Assembly: GCA_036272915.1 (NCBI GenBank)
Contig: DATAXV010000097.1
Coordinates: 1-64,000, forward strand
Source of the DNA: DATAXV01 sp036272915
GTDB lineage: Bacteria; Chloroflexota; Dormibacteria; Dormibacterales; Dormibacteraceae
Length of the DNA: 64,000 bases
Direction: 5' to 3'
A program made the translations under genes and the position numbers. This document shows, one piece after another, positions 35,243 to 43,163 of the stretch (position 1 is the first letter of the stretch; each line of letters begins with the position of its first letter). Under the pieces are notes generated by a model. That model had not been told where the DNA came from and did not search any database. It worked only from the letters and a program-made list of their open reading frames with translations.

Positions 35243-36022
35243 GTGGATCTGGAACTGGCTGGAAAGGTGGTCCTGGTCACCGGAGGTTCGGACGGCCTCG
35301 GCGCGGCAACCTGCGGGCGGCTGGTCGCCGAGGGCGCGCGGGTCGCGCTGTGCGCCCGGCGCGAGGACCGGCTCCGGGCCACGGCAGCGGAGCTGGAGGC
35401 GGCCGGCGGCGACGTCCTCGCCGTTCCCGCCGACGTGAGCAGCGCCGACGACGTCGCCCGGTTCGTCGACGCCGCCCACTCCCGGTGGGGCCGGATCGAC
35501 GGGCTCGTCAACAATGCCGGCACCAGCGCCGCCACCCCCTTCGAGTCGATGTCCGACGGCGACCTCGAGGCGGACCTCCAGCTCAAGCTGTTCGGCGCCG
35601 TCCGCGTCTCCCGGCGGGTGGTCCCGCACATGAGCGCCGCCGGCGGCGGCGCCATCCTCAACGTGCTCGCCATTAGCGCCAAGGCGCCGGCGCCGTCGTC
35701 GATCCCGACGGCGGTCTCCCGCGCCGCGGGCATGGCCCTGACCAAGGCCATGTCAAAGGACCTCGGCCCTCAGAACATCAGGGTCAACGCCGCCCTCGTC
35801 GGCCTCATCCAGAGCGGCCAGTGGGTGCGCCGGGCGGAGGCTGGGGGCGTCCCCGTCGAGCAGGTCTACGAGCGCATGGGGAAGGAATCCGGGATCCCGC
35901 TGGGGCGCATCGGACGGGCGGAGGAGTTCGCCGACCTGATCGCGTTCCTGGTCTCGCCCCGAGGCGCGTACATCAGCGGCACCGCCATCAACGTCGACGG
36001 CGGGCTCTCGCCGGTTGTCTGA
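35243..36022 (+). CDS. Atypical SDR lacking the YxxxK catalytic motif
   Basis: Protein of 259 aa from the GTG at 35243, which has GGAGG eight bases upstream; GTG at 35228 would include that site. The Rossmann motif VVLVTGGSDGLGAATCG and the NNAG motif (LVNNAGTS) are intact. Where most short-chain dehydrogenases have S-Y-x3-K, this protein reads ISAKAPAPSSIPTAVSRAAG, so Tyr and Lys are replaced (T and R at the corresponding places). A subgroup of SDRs with SRAAG followed by LTKAMSK and a GLIQSGQW segment shares this. It may bind cofactor without classical catalysis or use another mechanism. Confidence 0.82.
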   Translation: MDLELAGKVVLVTGGSDGLGAATCGRLVAEGARVALCARREDRLRATAAELEAAGGDVLAVPADVSSADDVARFVDAAHSRWGRIDGLVNNAGTSAATPFESMSDGDLEADLQLKLFGAVRVSRRVVPHMSAAGGGAILNVLAISAKAPAPSSIPTAVSRAAGMALTKAMSKDLGPQNIRVNAALVGLIQSGQWVRRAEAGGVPVEQVYERMGKESGIPLGRIGRAEEFADLIAFLVSPRGAYISGTAINVDGGLSPVV

Positions 36023-36032
36023 GGAGGCGGAG

Positions 36033-36797
36033 ATGAGCGCGATGGATCGGAGCCGGATCGCCGTCATCACCGGCGGCGGCACCGGCGTCGGCCGCGCGGT
36101 GGCCCTAGCCCTCGGCGCGGAGGGCTATGCCGTGGTCGTGGCCGGACGCCGCCCGGGACCGCTCGAGGCCACCGCCGGAGAGCTGGTGGCGGCGGGCGTG
36201 GAGGGCCTGGCCATCCCCACCGACGTCGCCGACCCGGCATCGGTGGAGAACCTCTTCGCGGCCGTCCACTCCACGTTCGGCCGGATCGATGTGCTCTTCA
36301 ACAACGCCGGCATGGGAGCCCCGTCGGTGCCCCTCGAAGAGGTTACCTGGGAGCAGTGGCAGTCGGTCGTCAACACCAACCTCACGGGGACCTTCCTCTG
36401 CACGAAGGAGGCCTTCCGGATGATGAAGTCACAGGATCCCCGCGGCGGCCGGATCATCAACAACGGGTCGCTCTCGGCGCACTCGCCCCGGCCCAACTCC
36501 GCTCCCTACACGGCGACCAAGCACGCCATCACCGGGCTGACCAGGGCGACCGCGCTGGACGGCCGCGCCCACGACATCGCGTGCGGCCAGATCGACATCG
36601 GCAACGCCGCCACCGACATGACCGCGCGGATGACGAGCGGAGTGGCTCAGGCCGACGGCAGCCTCGCCGTCGAGCCGCGGATGGACCCGGAGGACGTGGC
36701 CAGGGCGGTCGTCTACATGGCCAGCCTCCCGCTGACCACGAACGTCCCCTTCATCACCGTGATGGCGACGCGGATGCCGTTCATGGGGCGCGGCTGA
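36033..36797 (+). CDS. Classical short-chain dehydrogenase/reductase
   Basis: Protein of 254 aa from the ATG at 36033 with GAGGAGG upstream. IAVITGGGTGVGRAVA is the NAD(P)-binding motif, LFNNAGMG the structural NNAG motif and SLSAHSPRPNSAPYTATKHA carries the catalytic Ser, Tyr and Lys. A C-terminal VEPRMDPEDVARAVVYMASL segment is typical. It follows the atypical SDR by ten bases and is likely cotranscribed with it and perhaps with the P450, forming an oxidation pathway for an unknown alcohol or ketone. Confidence 0.9.
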   Translation: MSAMDRSRIAVITGGGTGVGRAVALALGAEGYAVVVAGRRPGPLEATAGELVAAGVEGLAIPTDVADPASVENLFAAVHSTFGRIDVLFNNAGMGAPSVPLEEVTWEQWQSVVNTNLTGTFLCTKEAFRMMKSQDPRGGRIINNGSLSAHSPRPNSAPYTATKHAITGLTRATALDGRAHDIACGQIDIGNAATDMTARMTSGVAQADGSLAVEPRMDPEDVARAVVYMASLPLTTNVPFITVMATRMPFMGRG

Positions 36798-36929
36798 ACC
36801 GAGTGCCCAAGGGTTCGCAGGTCGACGACCCGGTCCCGCGCGACGTGACCGCACCCGCGCGTGGGCCGGCGCATAAGCGAACGGGCTGAGCGGCCGCGAG
36901 CCGCGCCCGAGGTCGTACGGTAGTCGGGC

Positions 36930-37340
36930 ATGCCCGAGACCACCGTCGCCGCCATCATCCACCCCGAGGAGGGTGACGAGCGGATCCTGCTCACCAAGCG
37001 CGGCCGGCTGGGGACCTTCCCCGGGTACTGGTGCATCCCCGGTGGCCACATCGAGGCGGAGGAGCCCTTTCGCGACGCGGTCGTCAGGGAGGTCCTCGAG
37101 GAGACCGGCCTCGACTACGAAGCCGTGTTCTTCCGGCCCTTCGACGAGATCTTCCCCGAGAACGGCATCCACTTCGTCGCCCTGGTCTTCAGCGGCGTCG
37201 GCCGGGGTCGCCTCCGCAATCAGGAGAGCGAGGTCGTCGAGAGCGCCTGGGTGCCGCTCGAAGAGGCCAGGGCGATGACCCTCGCCTTCACGCACAACCA
37301 GGTCCTGGACGCGTACGCGCGGCGAGACGCCTCGGCCTGA
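36930..37340 (+). CDS. NUDIX hydrolase
   Basis: Protein of 136 aa. The Nudix box is complete: GGHIEAEEPFRDAVVREVLE then ETGL, matching Gx5Ex7REUxEExGU. The protein starts with TTVAAIIHPEEGDERILLTK and includes WCIPGGH. It hydrolyses a nucleoside diphosphate linked to another moiety; the substrate is not predictable. It lies 98 bp before the methyltransferase gene on the same strand. Confidence 0.9.
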   Translation: MPETTVAAIIHPEEGDERILLTKRGRLGTFPGYWCIPGGHIEAEEPFRDAVVREVLEETGLDYEAVFFRPFDEIFPENGIHFVALVFSGVGRGRLRNQESEVVESAWVPLEEARAMTLAFTHNQVLDAYARRDASA

Positions 37341-37438
37341 CCGCCCTCTCTCCATCAGGTACGGTTCGGACCGTCGGCATCGATCCCAGGCCAGCCGGCG
37401 GGCCTGGCCACTCAGGAAGAAGGAAGGAGGGAGGGATC

Positions 37439-38204
37439 GTGGGCCCAGCCGGGGACTTCGATTACGAACGAGGCGGTGCGGGCTACTCGCGGCAGCGGCG
37501 GGCGGACCCCCGCATCGCGGCGCTGGTGCACCGGGCGCTGGGCCCGGCGCGCACGGTGCTCAACGTGGGTGCGGGCGCCGGGTCGTACGAGCCTGAGGAT
37601 CGCTACGTCATCGCCATCGAGCCGTCGCCGGCGATGCGCGCCCAACGGCCGCCGGAGCGGGTGCCCGCGATCGACGGCGTGGCCGAGCGACTCCCCCGTC
37701 GACGACGATGCCGTCGACGCCGCCATGGCCATGGTCACCGTCCATCAGTGGCGGGACGTTGAACGGGGTCTCCAGGAGCTGCGGCGCGTCAGCCGCGGGC
37801 CGGTGGTGGTGCTCACCGCCGATGGCGACGCCCTCCACAGGTTCTGGCTCAGCGCGTACTCGCCCGAGGTGATCGAGGTCGAGCGTGGCCGCTACCCGGC
37901 GATCGGGCGCATCACCGCGGCTCTGGGAGGAGACTGCGCGGTCCTGCCGATTCCGATCCCACGCGACTGCGTCGACGGGTTCTCCGAGGCCTTCTACGCC
38001 CGGCCCGAACGCCTCCTCGACCCGGCCGTTCGGCAGGCCCAGTCGGCCTGGGGCTTCGTCGCCGACGCGGACGAGGAGCGGGCGATGTCCGCCCTCCGCC
38101 GCAACCTCGACTCCGGCGCCTGGGACCGCGCCCACGGGCACCCCCGGTCGACACCCGAGTTCGAGGGCTCCATGCGCCTCATCGTCGCCAGCCCCCTCTC
38201 CTGA
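37439..38204 (+). pseudogene. SAM-dependent methyltransferase, frameshifted at a C-run
   Basis: From the GTG at 37439 (AGGAGG upstream) the frame reads RIAALVHRALGPARTVLNVG with the GAGAGSYEP SAM-binding loop, VIAIEPSPAMRAQRP and VPAIDGVAERLP. At a run of five Cs near 37690 the natural continuation, VDDDAVDAAMAMVTVHQW, moves to another frame and proceeds through RGLQELRRVSRGPVVVLTAD to the stop at 38204. Joined, the product is about 254 aa and looks like an intact class I methyltransferase of the UbiE/BioC type. One extra C explains everything. Confidence 0.8.
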
Positions 38205-38227
38205 GGCAGCGCGGGCCCGGTCTCCCC

Positions 38228-39230
38228 TCAGCGCGCCCGCTCCTCGCCACGCTCGGGGGTATCCCGCAGGCGGACCTCGGGAGCCGTCCTCTCGGAGGCG
38301 GACCGATAGAGCTCGTCCACCCAGACCATCGCCTGTATCGCCGAAGCCGTGGTCATCATCGGTTCCCCGCCGGTGCGCAGGGCGGTCATGAAATCCCTCC
38401 ACATCTGCGCGAACTCGTAGCCGCGAGCCTGCGGGTTGCGCAGCGGGACCTGCTCCCAGGAGCTGTCGCCCCGACGAGCGATGTAGAGGAGCTCCCTCCG
38501 GTGGTCCTGGTCGCCGACCCGCTCGGAGCGCAGCTCGCCCTCGGTCCCCTGCACGTGGACCGTGTGTTCGGTCACGTCCGACGGGCGTCCCAGCGTTCCA
38601 AAGGCCAGGTGCATGGCCCCGCCCCTGTAGCGGATGATGGCGGCGGCGTTCTCGTCTGCGGCGAAGAGTCGCGAGTTCGGTCCGCGCGACACGTCCGAGA
38701 CGATGCTGTGGATCTCATCCCCGATCAGCCAGGGGACGAGGTAGAGGTTGTGGAACATCTGGGTCCCGACGACGCCCTTGGCATCGGTGCGTAGCGAACC
38801 CATGCGCAGAATCAGCTCGGTGCCCTCCAGACCGTTGGTCTGGACGGTGGTGGGGGTGCCGATCCCGCCCTCGGCGATGATCTTGTGCATCGTCCACATG
38901 GCGGCGGTGTAGGCGCGGTTCTGGACGCCGAACACGCGCCCTTTGCTGGCCCGCTCCGCGGCCAGGATGCTCTCGCACTCGTCAAGGCTGTTCGCCACCG
39001 GCTTCTCGAGGACCACGTCTTGTCCGCGCGCAGGGCGGCGATGGTCAGGGGGGCGTGGGTCGCCGGCGGCGTCAAGATCCCGATCACCGGGACGTCCGGG
39101 TCTTGGAGGAGGGCGTCGTTGTCCGGGTAGACACGATCGATACCGAAGCGCTCTGCCACCCTCCGCGCCAGGCTCAGGTTCAGATCCGTGACGCCCGCGC
39201 ACAGGAAAGCATCCGCGGGCGGACATCGAG
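38228..39230 (-). pseudogene. Gfo/Idh/MocA-family oxidoreductase, 5'-truncated and frameshifted
   Basis: The main frame carries DVVLEKPVANSLDECESILA, the EKP motif of the family, GRVFGVQNRAYTAAMWTMHK and the C-terminal beta-sheet domain to 38228. The part before EKP continues in another frame as DLNLSLARRVAERFGIDRVY and VIGILTPPATHAPLTIAALR, with a base missing near 39020. The first ~30 residues with the GxGxxG dinucleotide site are absent; the PPOX gene ends at 39281 instead. Truncation plus frameshift indicates a dead gene. It would have been an NAD(P)-dependent sugar or inositol dehydrogenase. Confidence 0.8.
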
Positions 39231-39280
39231 CGGACGGTTGGGGACGGCCGCGGGGGTCGGTGGACTCGGGCCGCCCTCGA

Positions 39281-39724
39281 TCAGCCTCCGCTGCCGTAGA
39301 TGCGGACCGGATCGATGAGGACGACCGTGCGCCGCTGCTCGGCCATGACCCGGTCGTACTCGTCCCAGTCCTCGTGGCTGCCTCCGGCGGCGGCGAACAC
39401 CTCGCGCCGGAGAAGGCGGAGGCGCTCGGCGTCGAGCCACGGCCGCGGGTCGTCGGGCCCGGCCAGCTCGGCGCGCCCCTCCACCGTCGCCCAGCTCCAG
39501 CCGCTGCGGAAGGTCGCGGTGGTCTGCGGCCGGGCTCGGAGGTTGGCCAGCTTGACCCGCCCGTAGGTGACATAGGCCAGCGTCGGCGTGCCCGTCGCCG
39601 GGTGAGGAAGGACGCCGGCGTTGACCAGCGTCGACTGGATCGTGCCATCCGCTCGCAGCGTCGAGACCACGACCAGGCCGTGGTCCTCCCTGGCGAGTCC
39701 GGCCGCCTCCTGCAGTGTCGTCAT
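39281..39724 (-). CDS. PPOX-class F420/flavin-dependent protein
   Basis: Protein of 147 aa from the ATG at 39724 (GGAG six bases upstream); an upstream start at 39769 is less likely. The split-barrel FMN/F420 fold is suggested by LVVVSTLRADGTIQSTLVNA, LAYVTYGRVKLANLRARP and TATFRSGWSWATVEGRAEL, the latter typical of the Rv1155-like branch. Such enzymes reduce small substrates with F420H2 or bind the cofactor. The function here is unknown. It sits upstream of the truncated Gfo/Idh gene and divergent from DUF3052. Confidence 0.85.
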   Translation of the reverse strand: MTTLQEAAGLAREDHGLVVVSTLRADGTIQSTLVNAGVLPHPATGTPTLAYVTYGRVKLANLRARPQTTATFRSGWSWATVEGRAELAGPDDPRPWLDAERLRLLRREVFAAAGGSHEDWDEYDRVMAEQRRTVVLIDPVRIYGSGG

Positions 39725-39873
39725 TGCTGCTCCCACAACTTCCTCGATACCGTCAACACGATCAGCCAAGCGCCCGATCGACGCACCCTCACCTCGTGAG
39801 AGACTTCACCGGGAAGTGTGCCGTATGACCCCGGTCCCGTCCACCGTCCGGGGCCCGGAGGCGAGCCGCTGAC

Positions 39874-40314
39874 GTGGCCGCGAGCCCACGCCCGGCCGGC
39901 TATTCGGCCACGCCGCTGGCGAGGAAGCTGGGGATCAAGGAGGGACACTCTGTCCAGCTGATCGGCGCGCCGAACGCCTGGCGGATCCCGGATCTGCCCG
40001 ATGCGGTCGATGTCCGCCGGGCGGAGGGGCCCGAGGTGGACCCGGAGGCGCTGGTGGTCATCGCCTTCTACCGGAGCGCCGCCGAGCTCACCCACACCGC
40101 CCCCGAGATCGCCCGCGGGCTCGCCCCCGCGGCCGCCCTTTGGGTGGCCTGGCCCCGCCGTGCCGGCGGGCACCACAGTGACATCGGCGACCAGCTGCTG
40201 CGGGAGGTGCTGCTCCCGGTCGGTGTGGTCGACGTCAAGGTGGCGGCGCTTGACCAGCACTGGTCAGGCCTGAAGTTCGTCTGGCGCCGGGAGAACCGTC
40301 CGAGAGCTCGCTAG
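39874..40314 (+). CDS. DUF3052 domain protein
   Basis: Protein of 146 aa from a GTG. ATPLARKLGIKEGHSVQLIG, YRSAAELTHTAPEIARGLAP, AALWVAWPRRAGGH, VGVVDVKVAALDQHWSGLKF and VWRREN match DUF3052, a small protein family common in Actinobacteria. Its biochemical role is not established. The 3' end overlaps the 3' end of the convergent sigma-factor gene by 51 bp, which is unusual in this window. Confidence 0.85.
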   Translation: MAASPRPAGYSATPLARKLGIKEGHSVQLIGAPNAWRIPDLPDAVDVRRAEGPEVDPEALVVIAFYRSAAELTHTAPEIARGLAPAAALWVAWPRRAGGHHSDIGDQLLREVLLPVGVVDVKVAALDQHWSGLKFVWRRENRPRAR

Positions 40315-41319
40315 GCGAGGTCCGGGCGGGGGATCCCCGGGCTCGAGGCGAGCGGGCATGCCGAAGCGGGGGAACAGTGCCGGTTCGCAGAAGAGCGTGA
40401 TGCCGGCGATGCCACCGGCGGAGATCGTGAGCGCGACGATTGCGAACGGCCGGTGGACGCCACTGGGGTCGCGCTCGTAGGAGGCGGTCCCCAGCTGACC
40501 GTTGACGCGGATCGGGATCAGGCGCCACTCCCCCGGCGTCCGCAGCGCATGGCGGACGAAGACGGGCATGCAGGTGATGAGGCCCTTGAACCAGGTCCGG
40601 GAGGGGGTCATCTCCAGCGCGATGTCGTCTCGGATCACCCGTCGGAGGGCGCCGGGGTCAGATGCCTCGAAGGCCGTGATGTAGCGCTCGAGGAGGGCCT
40701 GCGCCTCCGGTTCGGAAGGCTCGTCGACCGCCTCCGGCGTGACCTGCTCGAGCCGGACACGAGCGCGCTGTAGCATGCTCTTGACGGCGACGACGCTCAT
40801 GTCCAGGATCTCCGCCACCTCCGCCGCCGGGAAGGCCATCACCTCGCGGAGGAGCAGCACCGCGCGCTGCCGGGGCGGGAGGTACTGGAGGCTGGCGACG
40901 AGGGCCAGACGGAGCTGCTGCCGCGAGGCGACGATGACCGCCGGATCGTCCGATTCGGGCGCCACCAGCGCGTCGGGCACCGGCTGCAGCCAGGCGATCT
41001 GGGGGTCCGGCGGCCACGTCCCCGCCTCGGGGTCGTCGCTGGGTGCGCCCAGCCCGGACGGAAGCGCACGGCGCCCGACGTACTCGAGCGCGGTCAGGCT
41101 GGCGTTGGTCGCGATCCGGTAGAGCCAGGCGCGGACGGTCGACCGGCCCTCGAACCGGTCGTACCCGCGCCAGGCACGGACGTAGGTCTCCTGGACCACG
41201 TCCTCCGCCTCGTCGATCGATCCCAGCATCCGGTAGCAGTGGGCGAGGAGCTCCCGCCGGAAGGGCTCGGTGCGGGCGATGAACTCTCCCGACTCCGCCG
41301 TACCGCTCATGGTCGCCAT
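40264..41319 (-). CDS. ECF sigma factor, SigG-like with SnoaL-type C-terminal domain
   Basis: Protein of 351 aa from the ATG at 41319 (G-run upstream); a longer frame reaches 41379. Sigma region 2 is ELLAHCYRMLGSIDEAEDVV, QETYVRAWRGYDRFEG with RAWLYRIATNASLT, and region 4 is LQYLPPRQRAVLLLREVMAF, AAEVAEILDMSVVAVKSMLQ, RARVRLEQ. The final ~150 residues form a SnoaL-like/NTF2 domain (LLERYITAFEASDPGALRRV). This composition is that of the SigX5/ECF56-type factors, where the extension takes the place of an anti-sigma factor. The neighbouring SnoaL-like gene may be functionally related. Confidence 0.88.
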   Translation of the reverse strand: MATMSGTAESGEFIARTEPFRRELLAHCYRMLGSIDEAEDVVQETYVRAWRGYDRFEGRSTVRAWLYRIATNASLTALEYVGRRALPSGLGAPSDDPEAGTWPPDPQIAWLQPVPDALVAPESDDPAVIVASRQQLRLALVASLQYLPPRQRAVLLLREVMAFPAAEVAEILDMSVVAVKSMLQRARVRLEQVTPEAVDEPSEPEAQALLERYITAFEASDPGALRRVIRDDIALEMTPSRTWFKGLITCMPVFVRHALRTPGEWRLIPIRVNGQLGTASYERDPSGVHRPFAIVALTISAGGIAGITLFCEPALFPRFGMPARLEPGDPPPGPRLASSRTVLPAPDELQA

Positions 41320-41446
41320 GTTGCCCCCCTGGGCGCCCGGCATGAAGCGCCGGCGCATCTCGGCCCTGCGGTGAAGCACGGCGCCGCGATGGCGCCGCCT
41401 CCAGGTCCCCGGCCCCGCACGGCGGGCCGTGCCGCGATCGCCACGG

Positions 41447-41863
41447 TCAGCCGGCGTGCTCCGGGCTGCCCTGATACGCCTCGACCCGCCAGGTCCCGCC
41501 CCGACGGCAGAGCACCCAGGTGTCCAGGCTGGAGGTCTCCGGGACCGCCTCGCTCTGGCCGGGCATCACCACGGCGGCGCGGCCGATGACGATGGCCACG
41601 TCCGGGCTGATGAGGCGCACGCTGACCACGTCATGGGTGGCCCGAGTTCCCCTCAGCCTGCCCGCGAACTCGGCCTCCATGCAGCTGCGGACTGTCTCCC
41701 TGTCGCGCAGGTAGGTGCCCGGCAGCTGAGCCGTCGCCTCCTCGGCGTAGCCGGCGACGAAGGCCTGCGCGTCGTTCTCGGCCCACGCGGCGTAGACGCC
41801 GTCGATCACGGCGCGGACGGCCGTCTCGTCGGGGGCGGATGTCGCGATGCTGGTGCTGCTCAT
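41447..41863 (-). CDS. SgcJ/EcaC family (SnoaL-like) protein
   Basis: Protein of 138 aa, one NTF2-like cone domain: ETAVRAVIDGVYAAWAENDA, FVAGYAEEATAQLPGTYLRD, HDVVSVRLISPDVAIVIGRA and the closing WRVEAYQGSPEHAG. Members of this TIGR02246 family act in detoxification or polyketide tailoring and most are uncharacterised. It is 127 bp upstream of the sigma-factor gene on the same strand and may belong to its regulon. GGAGAGG precedes the ATG. Confidence 0.85.
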   Translation of the reverse strand: MSSTSIATSAPDETAVRAVIDGVYAAWAENDAQAFVAGYAEEATAQLPGTYLRDRETVRSCMEAEFAGRLRGTRATHDVVSVRLISPDVAIVIGRAAVVMPGQSEAVPETSSLDTWVLCRRGGTWRVEAYQGSPEHAG

Positions 41864-42001
41864 CGATCCTCTCCTCGGGTGTCGATCCTGCTCTTGGCGG
41901 CCGCTCCTGATGCGGCTTCGTCAAACAAGACCGGGGAACGAGGCGAAAGGAATCGCGCCGTAGGATCGCGGCGACCCCGCCCCCGCTGATCGGAGCACCG
42001 C

Positions 42002-42436
42002 ATGCCCATCTGGAAGCTGATCGATCTCTCCATGCGCCTACCCGAGGATGAGGCGGTGCGGGAGCTGCTGCTCCCGGCGATCGGAGCGCCGACCGACGCC
42101 AACGTCGACGCGATCCTGGCGCGCTACGGCGGCGATCCCTCGTGGGCGCTCCTCGGGTACGAGTGGGGTGGCGTGCCGGTCGGATGCATCGGCCTGTCGA
42201 TCGGCCCGCGAGGTGAGGCCGTCATCAGGCACATCGCCGTCCTGCCTGCGCGTCGCCGGGAGGGGATCGGCGCCTCACTCGTCCGGGATGCCCTCCGGGC
42301 CTTCGGCATCACCGTTCTGACCGCGGAGACGGACGGGAGCGCCGTCGGCTTCTACCGTCGGTGCGGCTTCGTGACGCGGAGTCTTGGCGAGCTCTATCCC
42401 GGCGTCGAGCGCTTCTCATGCCGGCTCGTCACCTGA
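42002..42436 (+). CDS. GNAT family N-acetyltransferase
   Basis: Protein of 144 aa. The acetyl-CoA-binding segment AVIRHIAVLPARRREGIGAS is the R/Q-x-x-G-x-G/A motif A, followed by LVRDALRAFGITVLTAETDG and SAVGFYRRCGFVTRSLGE, the usual motif B with the FY-x-x-x-GF signature. It transfers acetyl from acetyl-CoA to an amine of unknown identity. It converges on the unknown gene at 42443, with six bases between the stops. Confidence 0.9.
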   Translation: MPIWKLIDLSMRLPEDEAVRELLLPAIGAPTDANVDAILARYGGDPSWALLGYEWGGVPVGCIGLSIGPRGEAVIRHIAVLPARRREGIGASLVRDALRAFGITVLTAETDGSAVGFYRRCGFVTRSLGELYPGVERFSCRLVT

Positions 42437-42442
42437 CCGGAC

Positions 42443-43030
42443 TCAGGGTTCCGGGATGTCCTCCGGGCCCTTGAGCGACTCGCTCCCGAGGGGATCCTCC
42501 TGGGTCTGGGGCCCGTCGCGATTCTCGATGTACTGCGTGTGCAGGCTCAGCTCGTTGTAGTCGAGGAGCTCCTGGACCTGCGGCTCGTACGGCTCGACCC
42601 CGGACTCGTAGCGCAGCCCCGTCAGCTCGCGTAGCCGTGCGAGCCGGAGATCCTCGTTGATCTGGTCGCCGGACAGGATGGTGGTCAGCTCGGTGTTGCC
42701 GCCGCGGACCTCCTTGAGCGCGACCCTCTCCGCGTCGGGGTCGGGGATGACCAGGATCTCCCGTCTCGACCCCAGGAGCGGACCGATGAGCGGGATCTTG
42801 CTCCGCTTCGGGGACATGTCGAAGACGATGGTTCCCGTCGCCTTGAACCCGCCACCGGCCAGCGGAGCGATCGGAGGCGGTGCGTTGACGGGCGGCGGAC
42901 CGGCCATGAAGCCCGGCTGCGTCGGGCTCACCAGCGGGTCGGTTCCCTTGATCCCCTCCGCGAGAGCGACCTCCGCGGGGGTGAACTTGCCCATGTACGG
43001 GGTCGGATCAACCTCGAATCGGATGGTCAT
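42443..43030 (-). CDS. Protein of unknown function downstream of geosmin synthase
   Basis: Protein of 195 aa from the ATG at 43030; the longer frame to 43240 overlaps the terpene synthase and is rejected. No family is recognised. The first half contains FKATGTIVFDMSPKRSKIPL and a proline-rich QPGFMAGPPPVNAPPPIAP stretch; the second half is acidic and helical: DAERVALKEVRGGNTELTTI, DLRLARLRELTGLRYESGVE, YNELSLHTQYIENRDGPQTQ. There is no signal peptide or membrane segment. It follows the geosmin synthase by 133 bp in the same direction, so the two may be cotranscribed. The gene looks real by codon bias. Confidence 0.6.
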   Translation of the reverse strand: MTIRFEVDPTPYMGKFTPAEVALAEGIKGTDPLVSPTQPGFMAGPPPVNAPPPIAPLAGGGFKATGTIVFDMSPKRSKIPLIGPLLGSRREILVIPDPDAERVALKEVRGGNTELTTILSGDQINEDLRLARLRELTGLRYESGVEPYEPQVQELLDYNELSLHTQYIENRDGPQTQEDPLGSESLKGPEDIPEP

Positions 43031-43163
43031 AGTTCGAAATATACGGAGTAGGGCAGTAGTTTCGTGCAGAAACGTTACAGGGTTAATGGTCGGTGAGGCA
43101 GGCGGGCAACCCGTGTCGGGCGCGCGGACTCGGACCGCCCACCCGACACTGTCGTGGCCGCCG

